DNA from: Patescibacteria group bacterium
GTDB lineage: Bacteria > Patescibacteriota > Patescibacteriia > 2-12-FULL-60-25
Length of the DNA stretch: 32,167 nucleotides
Direction: 5' to 3'
NCBI GenBank assembly: GCA_022703155.1
Contig: JAKLEH010000013.1
Span: forward strand, 1 to 32,167
The notes below the pieces were generated by a model. It worked only from the letters and a program-made list of their open reading frames with translations, searched no databases and had not been told where the DNA came from. Positions 20,993 to 27,354 of the stretch are shown here, in pieces. The translations under genes and the position numbers were made by a program. Numbering within the stretch: position 1 is the first letter of the stretch; each line of letters starts with the position of its first letter.

Positions 20993-21697
20993 ATGAGTAT
21001 AGAAAAAGCGGCGTTGGAACAAATGAAAAAACGCATACCTTCGAAAAAACCGACGCCCGGAGAAAAGGCCGAACTCAATAGCGTTGGCGAGACGGCCAAA
21101 ATCGCCGAACAGGCGGCTAAAGACAAGTTCGTGGTCAAAATGCTCAATAAATTCGTCGAACGCGCAGACGATACGGACAAGCTTGAAGGCAAAGCCACCA
21201 ATGCGGTACGTGCGGTTTGGGATAAATTACCGGCCCGACTCCAACGGGGTTTGATAGATCCAAGAACGCGCGGGGCGATTCATGTAACCGTCGGTGCGTG
21301 GACTGGATTAAGCCCGGTAGTCGAGGGGTTCGACACCTTGGTCAAGCTGGGTTTGTTGGACCTGAAAAAAGGCGCCATAGCCAACCAGAAAGAAATTGAA
21401 GAAATGATAAACGATGAACGAGTTATGAATAAGTATGTGGGTGAAATAGGCGCTTTGGTTACCGCAGGAGAAGGCAAGCCGATTTTTGATTTGATAGAGA
21501 AGGCCAAGGAGGCCGGGCGTGATTTGACGTCGGGCGCGCGAAAACACCTGGAAGAGGTTCGTCAACGCAGGGCGTCTAAAGAGAGCGTGCGCAAGCTTTC
21601 CGAAGTGGAAAAAGCGGAACAGTTGGATAAGCTTAGCAAAACGCGGGCCGATATAGCCGGGTCAAAAGCTTCACGCAGCAAGGGCGGATCCGTTTGA
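20993..21697 (+). CDS. Hypothetical, mostly helical, Lys/Glu-rich protein
   Basis: A 234-residue protein I do not recognise. It has charged helical ends rich in Lys, Glu and Ala ('EKAALEQMKKR', 'SVRKLSEVEKAEQLDKLSK') and a more hydrophobic middle (about 80-130: 'AIHVTVGAWTGLSPVVEGFDTLVKLGLL'). The middle may be an amphipathic helix bundle but is not a confident membrane segment, and there is no signal peptide. The start ATG 20993 follows a -10 box closely; the upstream in-frame part belongs to the end of the MetK-like gene. There is no SD. The next gene starts 50 nt downstream with its own -10, so this is probably a single-gene unit. Confidence 0.7.
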   Translation: MSIEKAALEQMKKRIPSKKPTPGEKAELNSVGETAKIAEQAAKDKFVVKMLNKFVERADDTDKLEGKATNAVRAVWDKLPARLQRGLIDPRTRGAIHVTVGAWTGLSPVVEGFDTLVKLGLLDLKKGAIANQKEIEEMINDERVMNKYVGEIGALVTAGEGKPIFDLIEKAKEAGRDLTSGARKHLEEVRQRRASKESVRKLSEVEKAEQLDKLSKTRADIAGSKASRSKGGSV

Positions 21698-21729
21698 TTT
21701 TTTATCCACTCCCGTTTTGCGCGGCCCGT

Positions 21730-21738
21730 TGTTACAAT
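21730..21738 (+). promoter_or_regulatory. Extended -10 of the cyclophilin gene
   Basis: TGT-TACAAT (-10 at 21733-21738) ends 9 nt before ATG 21748. No SD. Confidence 0.5.
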
Positions 21739-21747
21739 GCGGCGGCT

Positions 21748-22500
21748 ATGAGGAACACCACATACATCGCATTGGCAGGCGCCATGGCTGCGCTTGTCTC
21801 GTTCGGTTTGGGTTGCGGACCAACCGAATCCCCGGTTTCGCTCGACAAGTATCCGGTGCCGCAAGCTCCGGCGCAAAACGACCAACTGGTCCCGCCCGCC
21901 GGGCAAGAAACGTCGGCTGCGACATCGACCGAACAGACGGCGACCACCTCGCCCGCGGCTTTGCCCACGACGTCCACGCCGCCAGTGCCTCCTAACCCAC
22001 CAACCTCAACCACCATGACCCAACCAGAGACTTTGGCCTTCCCCGGTGTCTTGCCGGAATCTGAATTGGCCAACAAACAGATTCGCATCAAGACCGACAA
22101 AGGCGACATCGTGTTCGAATTGCTGCCCAAGGAAGGCCCCAAAGCCGCTTCGAATTTTTATTATCTGACCGGCAAGAGGTTTTATGACGGTTTGACGTTC
22201 CACCGCGTGGAACCCGGCTTCGTGATCCAAGGCGGCGATCCGCAGGGCACGGGCGTAGGCGGTCCGGGCTACCAATTCGAGGACGATAAGGTCAATTTGT
22301 CGTACAACGAAGGCATCGTGGCCATGGCCAACGCCGGACCCAACACCAACGGTTCGCAATTCTTCATCATGTTGGCCGACAACCCGCTGCCGCCCAAATA
22401 CAGCGTCTTCGGTAAGGTGGTTTCTGGCATGGACGTGGTCAAGAAGATCGCGGTCGGCGACAAGATGTTGAACGTGACGGTCGAGCCGTTGAAGAAATAG
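21748..22500 (+). CDS. Exported cyclophilin-type peptidyl-prolyl isomerase, probable lipoprotein
   Basis: Helps proline-containing proteins fold outside the membrane. The 250 residues start with a signal segment ending 'FGLGC'; Cys23 is the likely lipid anchor, though Gly at -3 makes the lipobox atypical. A Pro/Thr/Ser-rich linker (25-95) follows, then the cyclophilin domain (about 108-250): 'IRIKTDKGDIVFELL', 'FYDGLTFHRVEPGFVIQGGDPQGTG', 'NEGIVAMANAGPNTNGSQFFI' and 'YSVFGKVVSGMDVV'. The catalytic Arg of 'FHRV' and the 'QFFI' block are present. It opens a series of exported proteins on the same strand, each with its own -10 or spacer. The ATG is 9 nt after a -10 box. Confidence 0.93.
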   Translation: MRNTTYIALAGAMAALVSFGLGCGPTESPVSLDKYPVPQAPAQNDQLVPPAGQETSAATSTEQTATTSPAALPTTSTPPVPPNPPTSTTMTQPETLAFPGVLPESELANKQIRIKTDKGDIVFELLPKEGPKAASNFYYLTGKRFYDGLTFHRVEPGFVIQGGDPQGTGVGGPGYQFEDDKVNLSYNEGIVAMANAGPNTNGSQFFIMLADNPLPPKYSVFGKVVSGMDVVKKIAVGDKMLNVTVEPLKK

Positions 22501-22546
22501 GGGGAAGACGGTAGACGGTAGGGGCTATCAAATAAAGATAAGATGA

Positions 22547-22566
22547 ACGGCGCGGAAACGCGCCGT
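22547..22566. terminator. Perfect hairpin ACGGCGCG-GAAA-CGCGCCGT
   Basis: An 8-bp perfect stem with a GAAA tetraloop lies between the cyclophilin and peptidase genes. It is followed by TTG only, so it is at best a weak terminator of the cyclophilin mRNA. Confidence 0.5.
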
Positions 22567-22595
22567 TTGTGATGGGATTGAAATTTTGTTAAGAT
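22567..22595 (+). promoter_or_regulatory. Promoter of the C39-like peptidase gene
   Basis: TTGTGA (22567-22572), 17 nt, TAAGAT (22590-22595). The -10 ends 11 nt before the ATG. Confidence 0.5.
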
Positions 22596-22606
22596 GATGG
22601 GCAGTT

Positions 22607-23458
22607 ATGAAGAAGAAACTGATCGTCGTGGCCGCGGTGGCAATCGTGGCCGCAGGGGGATTGTATTTTTCTCGCCATTGGCTGGCCGACAGGTGGTACG
22701 AACTGAACCGGCCGACTTTGCCTTCGGCCAAGAACTTCGACCAGACGCCGACCGGCCAAGCCGGCCATTCGTCGGCTCCGCCTTCGCCCATCGAGGGCGG
22801 CATGGCGTCTTCCGAACACTACACTTTGGATTCGAACCCGCAGGACGCGTCCAGGCCTTTGGATCCGCTGGCCAACTTCGCGGCCATACCCGACGAAACC
22901 AATTTGGCCGTGCCTTGGATTAGCCAAGCGCCGTTCGCCAACTGGGACATGCCATACCAAGAAGCCTGCGAAGAGGCGAGCATGATCATGTTGGACGGGT
23001 TTTTCAAAAAAACGCCAAAAATCACTCCGCAACAGGCGGACGAGGCCATCCAGAAGCTCGTGACTTATCAAAATAAAGTCAGGGGCGATTACAAGGATAC
23101 GAACGCCGAGGAAACGGCCAAGATTTTGCGCGACTACTTCGGTTACAAGGACGTGCGCGTTTTGAGCTTTGACACGTCTGACGACATCCGCAACATCGTG
23201 GGGCGCAGCTTCCCGGTCATCATTCCTTTTTCGGGCAAAGATTTGGACAATCCAAACTTCAGGAACGGCGGACCTCTGTACCACATGCTGGTCGTGAAGG
23301 GTTATACACAAGACGGCTTGTTCATCACCAACGACCCGGGTACGCGCAAGGGCGAAGAGTACGTGTATACCTTCCAAAAAATCGTTGACGCGGCGCACGA
23401 CTGGAACGGCGGCGATGTGAAACAGGGCGAGAAGGTGATGATTGTGGTCGTAGAATAA
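22607..23458 (+). CDS. Membrane-anchored C39-like cysteine peptidase
   Basis: A 283-residue protein with an N-terminal signal anchor (about 4-21), a Pro/Ser-rich linker, and a papain-fold domain of the peptidase C39-like type (about 98-283). The block 'VPWISQAPFANWDMPYQEACEEAS' (described in parts: 'VPWISQAPF', 'QEACEEAS') places catalytic Cys121. 'YHMLVVKGY' supplies His226 and 'FITNDPGTR' the Asn/Asp pair (242-243). The domain should work outside the cell. C39-like proteins of this group may cut peptides or cell-wall cross-links; the target here is unknown. The ATG stands 11 nt after a -10 box, with no SD. Confidence 0.85.
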   Translation: MKKKLIVVAAVAIVAAGGLYFSRHWLADRWYELNRPTLPSAKNFDQTPTGQAGHSSAPPSPIEGGMASSEHYTLDSNPQDASRPLDPLANFAAIPDETNLAVPWISQAPFANWDMPYQEACEEASMIMLDGFFKKTPKITPQQADEAIQKLVTYQNKVRGDYKDTNAEETAKILRDYFGYKDVRVLSFDTSDDIRNIVGRSFPVIIPFSGKDLDNPNFRNGGPLYHMLVVKGYTQDGLFITNDPGTRKGEEYVYTFQKIVDAAHDWNGGDVKQGEKVMIVVVE

Positions 23459-23459
23459 A

Positions 23460-23520
23460 CGTCCCGCGTCGCACGTCCCGCGTCCCTGGGACGGTGCGAC
23501 GTTGCGACGAGCGACGATGC
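23460..23520. repeat. GC-rich word repeat, includes the exact inverted copy of the helicase repeat
   Basis: Positions 23460-23487 are the reverse complement of 19317-19344 without mismatch. The right half (GGGACGGTGCGACG...GCGACG) pairs back to the left, forming a large inverted repeat. Confidence 0.85.
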
Positions 23521-23530
23521 GATTTTGCAT

Positions 23531-24397
23531 ATGTCTCCTCAAAACAAAGTCTTATCCTTAACCGCGTTGATTTTGGTTTTGGCCGGCGCCATCGCCGGCA
23601 TCATGTATTTCAGGGGGAGGATGCAGAGCGACGATCGAAGGTCGAAGGTCGATGAGGTTGCGGACGGACTTTCGGACCATCGGACCGAGCCCTCGGACCT
23701 TCGGACGTCTGGCCCGTCATCAACTGACGAGATTTGGTCGAGCGTAGCCGTGGACCAAGAATTCGCCAATCCGTTCACTTTCAAGATGCAGACGCCGTTC
23801 AAGGCGGCTACTTGGAACCTGCAGGACGCCAAAGGCAACGTCGTGGCTTCGGGTTTCGTGTCGGCTACGGGCACGGTCGAAGTCGTGGCTTGGTATGACG
23901 AGGTCCCCAAATCAAAAACCGGATGGTTCAACATCGCGGACGCCTTATCGTCGGCCATGCCTCCATACAGGATTCCGGTGAGACTCAAGACGCAAACGGA
24001 AACCGTGGAAGCGTATTTTTTGAACGCGAACAAATCCGCAGGCCGGGATTGCGATCAGGTTTTTCCGGTCAAACGCCAAGTGGTCAGCACGGGTGGCAAT
24101 CTATTGGATCATTATCAAGCGGCCTTGGTCCAACTCCTTAAGGGTCCGACGGTTGAAGAGCGCGCCAAGGGTTATGCCACGGCTTTGCCGCAAGATGTCA
24201 CGGTGACGCGCGTCGGCCAAGACGAAAGCGGCAGGTATATCGGCGATTTTGACGGTAAGCTTTTTGCCGGCGCGGAAGACGCGTGCCGCCGCACTTCCAT
24301 CAAAGCCCAAATCCAAGAGACGTTGAAGACCGTGCCTTTGCAGGGCAGGACGCTGGACGGAAGGGTTTACGTCCAAGGCCAAGAGGTGGAGTTTTGA
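23531..24397 (+). CDS. Membrane-anchored GerMN-domain protein with a Gmad2-like domain
   Basis: A 288-residue protein with a signal anchor (about 8-27). Residues 33-62 are a charged insert encoded by word repeats. An Ig-like, Gmad2-type domain (about 78-155, 'TWNLQDAKGNVVASG') is followed by a GerMN domain (about 158-285): 'EAYFLNANKSAGRDCDQV', 'LLDHYQAALVQLLKGP', 'ALPQDVTVTRV', 'YIGDFDGKL' and 'QIQETLKTV'. These domains are named from spore germination and lipoprotein LpqB-like proteins but also occur in non-sporulating bacteria as envelope modules. The C-terminus continues the same Gmad2/GerMN theme as the next gene. I use ATG 23531, two codons after an in-frame TTG. No SD or clear -10; it may be read through from the peptidase gene. 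Confidence 0.85.
   Translation: MSPQNKVLSLTALILVLAGAIAGIMYFRGRMQSDDRRSKVDEVADGLSDHRTEPSDLRTSGPSSTDEIWSSVAVDQEFANPFTFKMQTPFKAATWNLQDAKGNVVASGFVSATGTVEVVAWYDEVPKSKTGWFNIADALSSAMPPYRIPVRLKTQTETVEAYFLNANKSAGRDCDQVFPVKRQVVSTGGNLLDHYQAALVQLLKGPTVEERAKGYATALPQDVTVTRVGQDESGRYIGDFDGKLFAGAEDACRRTSIKAQIQETLKTVPLQGRTLDGRVYVQGQEVEF
23626..23712 (+). repeat. Word repeats inside the GerMN gene
   Basis: GAAGGTCGAAGGTCG on the left faces CGGACCTTCGGAC on the right, an inverted repeat read in frame as a charged linker between the membrane anchor and the first domain. Confidence 0.7.
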
Positions 24398-24545
24398 GAC
24401 AATACTATTGTCCCCCGAGGGAAGTCGGAGCGACGAGGGATTTTCATGTCAGAACCCCTGCAGAGAGCATTAATAAAACAATACCACCATCCTTCGTCGG
24501 ACTTGGGGTCGGTCGTAATGGCATAAAGCGTTAAGGTTGATTATT

Positions 24546-24554
24546 TGTTATACT
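24546..24554 (+). promoter_or_regulatory. Extended -10 of the Gmad2 lipoprotein gene
   Basis: TGT-TATACT (-10 at 24549-24554) ends 9 nt before ATG 24564. The rest of the 24398-24563 gap has a small hairpin (GACAA/TTGTC near its start) and a CGAGGGA direct repeat, and nothing coding. Confidence 0.55.
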
Positions 24555-24563
24555 AGACCGGAT

Positions 24564-25373
24564 ATGAAACACACCAGTCTGATTTTGGGCATGGCGGTTT
24601 TGGCCATGCTGACTTTTAGCGGCTGTTCGTTGTTTCCCTCGGATACGAGCCGTCCGGTAATGCGCTATCCGGCACGGCCAGCGCCCGCTTATCCGGTGCC
24701 GGCTTATCCAAAAGAGACCCCGTCTGACACGTCGGTGACGTCATCGCCGGTAACGAACGGCGGCACGGACGTAATCGAACAAATCGCCATGGACAAGAAA
24801 GCTTGCGAAGCCGCGCGTGGGCATTGGAACGAATGCGCTTCACCCTGCCGCAACGATCCGGACGCCAAGGTCTGCGTCATGTCGTGCATGGCGGTCTGCG
24901 AATGCGGCGGTTTTCCGGGCTTCGGTTGTCCGGCTGGTTATGAATGCACGGATTTTGTGCCAAAAGGCGCGATTGACGCTTTGGGCATCTGCAAACCCCA
25001 AATCCCCATGACATTCAACGAATTTAAAAGTTCAAAATATACGCCAACATCCGTGGTCGTACAGGGTAGGCTGGAGAACGGCAACGTCAGCGTAAATAGC
25101 CCGAAGTTTCTTTTTTACGGAACGACTACGGTTTTCGAAAACCAGTTTTCGTGGCGCGTGAAGGACGGCGCGGGAAAAATTATCGCCCACGGGCAGGCTC
25201 AAACCGACAGTCCGGACATGGGCGTGCCGGGAGCTTTTAGGGTCACGGCTGAATTGAAGACCATTCCCACGGCCGATGGAGGAAAATTGGATATATATGA
25301 CAATTCCCCTAAAGATGGGGCGGAACAGATTCTGGTGTCGGTGCCGCTGAACTTTGAGGTTTTGATAAAATAA
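24564..25373 (+). CDS. Lipoprotein with a Cys-rich segment and a Gmad2 domain
   Basis: A 269-residue protein with a signal peptide ending 'LTFSGC', so Cys21 is the lipid anchor. A Pro/Tyr-rich linker leads to a segment (about 80-132) with eleven Cys, including 'CVMSCMAVCECGG' and 'FGCPAGYEC', probably disulfide-bonded like small extracellular knots. The C-terminal part (about 180-269) is a Gmad2-type Ig-like domain: 'FENQFSWRVKDGAGKIIAHG', 'MGVPGAFRVTAEL' and 'DNSPKDGAEQILVSVPL'. The domain pairs naturally with the GerMN protein upstream. Function unknown; surface adhesion or wall binding is a guess. The ATG is 9 nt after a -10 box. Confidence 0.85.
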   Translation: MKHTSLILGMAVLAMLTFSGCSLFPSDTSRPVMRYPARPAPAYPVPAYPKETPSDTSVTSSPVTNGGTDVIEQIAMDKKACEAARGHWNECASPCRNDPDAKVCVMSCMAVCECGGFPGFGCPAGYECTDFVPKGAIDALGICKPQIPMTFNEFKSSKYTPTSVVVQGRLENGNVSVNSPKFLFYGTTTVFENQFSWRVKDGAGKIIAHGQAQTDSPDMGVPGAFRVTAELKTIPTADGGKLDIYDNSPKDGAEQILVSVPLNFEVLIK

Positions 25374-25391
25374 CCATGGCGGGTTCGGCCA

Positions 25392-25420
25392 TTGAAAAAA
25401 TCCATTGAATGTGATATAGA
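25392..25420 (+). promoter_or_regulatory. Promoter of the MEMO-CapA gene
   Basis: TTGAAA (25392-25397), 17 nt, TATAGA (25415-25420). The -10 ends 9 nt before ATG 25430. Confidence 0.6.
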
Positions 25421-25429
25421 CATGCATCC

Positions 25430-27259
25430 ATGAACCGCAAAACTTTGGTCGCCGTCGCGCTGGTCGCGGGCCTTATCGTGGGCATTTGTGCCGCGATTTT
25501 GGCGTTGCCCCAATGGGCGCAAACGCAGATGGGCGCGGGCGTGGACGTTTCGGCTTACGTGCCTGACCATGGGCAGGGAGGGGATGGAGGCGATAATGAC
25601 CAATCACCAATAACCAATGACCAATCTGGGGGAGGGAATGACCAATCACCAATAACCAATAACCAAATTGGATCAGTGCCGAAGGAGATTTTGGATGCGG
25701 TGTTCAAAACCAAGGAAGAGTGGACCGTGCCGACGGGCACGCGCGTCCTGCTTATGCCGCACCATTTGGTGGCCGCGCGCGAAATCGCGTCCTTGGTTTC
25801 GGCCACGCCCAAACCCAAGGTCGTGCATCTGGTCGTGCCTGACCATTTTGGCGAATGCCGCGTGGCCGTATGCTCCGAATGGTTCGAAAAAGAGCACGCG
25901 CTTACGGGACTTATTCCGTTCATGCGCCGCGCGTGGGGCGACAACGTAGAGGTCGTGCCGTTCGTAGTCAGTCCGGACGCCGCTGACGCAAAGACCAAAG
26001 TTTTGACCGATTATCTGATTAACGAGTTGAAAAACAATCCGGACGCGTTATTGGTCGTGAGCATCGACGCGTCGCATTACCTGCCCGCGTGGTTGGCCGA
26101 TTTCCACGACGAGATGACGGCCGACGTCATCCAAGGTTTGGCGGACAGGGAAGCCGCGGAAACGGAAATCGACTCGCCGGCCGTGTTGCGCGTGGGTTTG
26201 AAAGCCGCGCGCGAGCTCGGCTTGGGTAACGTCACCGTCCACGCGCACACCAATTCTTTGCGCATCATGAAGGCCGAGATTTCACAGGATTCGACCAGCC
26301 ACTTTTTGGCGTCGTTCGCGCCGGGCTCCATCCAACCGCAAGACGCGACCACGCTGCTCGCGGTCGGCGACATCCAACTCGACCGTAACGTAGCCGCGCG
26401 CATCAAAAAATCAGGCGCGGACGGTTACGCTTTCCAGAAAATATTGGGTGCGGAAAACCGGGTATTCCGCGGACAGGACGCGGTGGTCGGGAATCTTGAG
26501 GGACCGATAGCCACCAAGAGAGGGGCGCCGAACAAAGGCGAAGTGGACTTCATGTTCGACCCCAAATTCGTCGGCGCCCTCAAGAAAGTCGGTTTCGACG
26601 CCGTTTCCCAGGCAAATAACCACACGGCCGACCAGGGCGGAGCGGCGGCCCGGGCTTCGGTGGACGCGTTGTCGACCGGCGGCCTTGCGGTCTTCGGCGG
26701 ACAATACGCCGACGGACCGGACGTGGCTTACACGGTCATCGAACGCCGCGGCAGAAAAATCGCGCTCGTAGGTTTTGATACGACGTCAAAAACTTTGGAC
26801 CGCCAGGCCGCTGCCAAAACCTTGGCCCAAGCGCGGGCCGCCGCGGATTTTGTGGTCGTGTTCCCGCATTGGGGCACCGAGTACCAAGCCAAACCCAACC
26901 AGGGGCAAATCGAGTTGGCGCATTGGTTCGTGGACAGTGGCGCGGACGCGGTCATCGGCGGTCACCCGCATTGGATGCAGTCGGTCGAGGTCTACAAGAA
27001 CCGTCCCATCGCGTATTCGCTGGGCAATTTCGTGTTCGACCAGGATTGGTCCGCGGAAACCAAATTGGGTTTGGCCGTGGGCTTGGTGCTGTCCAAGCAG
27101 GGTAGCGAGCTCCATCTTTTCCCCATCAAAATCGAAAAAAGCCAACCCAGCTTGCTGACCGGCAAGGACCGGCAAGCCCGTTTGGACCGTCTGGCCTCGA
27201 TTTCCGACAAAAGCCTGTCATCCCAGATAAAAAATGGCGTTTTAACGGCAACCGAGTGA
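25430..27259 (+). CDS. Membrane-anchored fusion of a MEMO (AmmeMemoRadiSam B)-like domain and a CapA-type metallophosphatase domain
   Basis: A 609-residue protein with a signal anchor (about 5-25), then a low-complexity linker (45-80) encoded by a direct repeat. Residues about 103-305 resemble the MEMO/AmmeMemoRadiSam B fold: 'VLLMPHHLVAAREIASLV', 'VVHLVVPDHF', 'LLVVSIDASHYLP' and 'VHAHTNS'. Residues about 308-585 are a CapA/PgsA-type calcineurin-like domain: 'AVGDIQLDRNV', 'VVGNLEGPI', 'AVSQANNHTADQGG', 'VVFPHWGTEY', 'VIGGHPHWMQ' and 'YSLGNFVFDQ', keeping the metal-binding Asp, Asn and His residues. CapA relatives take part in poly-gamma-glutamate capsule synthesis. The joint role is unknown; both halves should lie outside the membrane. 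The promoter gives a nearly leaderless mRNA. Confidence 0.85.
   Translation: MNRKTLVAVALVAGLIVGICAAILALPQWAQTQMGAGVDVSAYVPDHGQGGDGGDNDQSPITNDQSGGGNDQSPITNNQIGSVPKEILDAVFKTKEEWTVPTGTRVLLMPHHLVAAREIASLVSATPKPKVVHLVVPDHFGECRVAVCSEWFEKEHALTGLIPFMRRAWGDNVEVVPFVVSPDAADAKTKVLTDYLINELKNNPDALLVVSIDASHYLPAWLADFHDEMTADVIQGLADREAAETEIDSPAVLRVGLKAARELGLGNVTVHAHTNSLRIMKAEISQDSTSHFLASFAPGSIQPQDATTLLAVGDIQLDRNVAARIKKSGADGYAFQKILGAENRVFRGQDAVVGNLEGPIATKRGAPNKGEVDFMFDPKFVGALKKVGFDAVSQANNHTADQGGAAARASVDALSTGGLAVFGGQYADGPDVAYTVIERRGRKIALVGFDTTSKTLDRQAAAKTLAQARAAADFVVVFPHWGTEYQAKPNQGQIELAHWFVDSGADAVIGGHPHWMQSVEVYKNRPIAYSLGNFVFDQDWSAETKLGLAVGLVLSKQGSELHLFPIKIEKSQPSLLTGKDRQARLDRLASISDKSLSSQIKNGVLTATE
25595..25660 (+). 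repeat. 24-nt direct repeat in the MEMO-CapA linker
   Basis: Positions 25595-25618 and 25637-25660 are identical and start 42 nt apart, so the frame is kept (14 codons). Each copy is itself made of ACCAAT-type words and encodes 'NDQSPITN'. Confidence 0.85.
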
Positions 27260-27261
27260 AG

Positions 27262-27300
27262 GGAATCTCGAATCTAGAATCTCGAATCTAGAATCCCGAG
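27262..27300. repeat. GAATCT word repeats after the MEMO-CapA gene
   Basis: CTCGAATCTAGAAT is repeated in tandem with a period of about 15 nt and ends in a partly self-complementary copy. It fills half of the gap to the next gene. Confidence 0.7.
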
Positions 27301-27354
27301 TCCAGGTATATCAATAATCAATCATCAAACTCACTCGTAATTCGTTTCCCCCTT

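Noticed and set aside
25595-25660. CRISPR array
   Set aside because: Only two repeat copies, the spacer is itself made of similar words, the repeat is in frame in a gene, and no cas gene is present.
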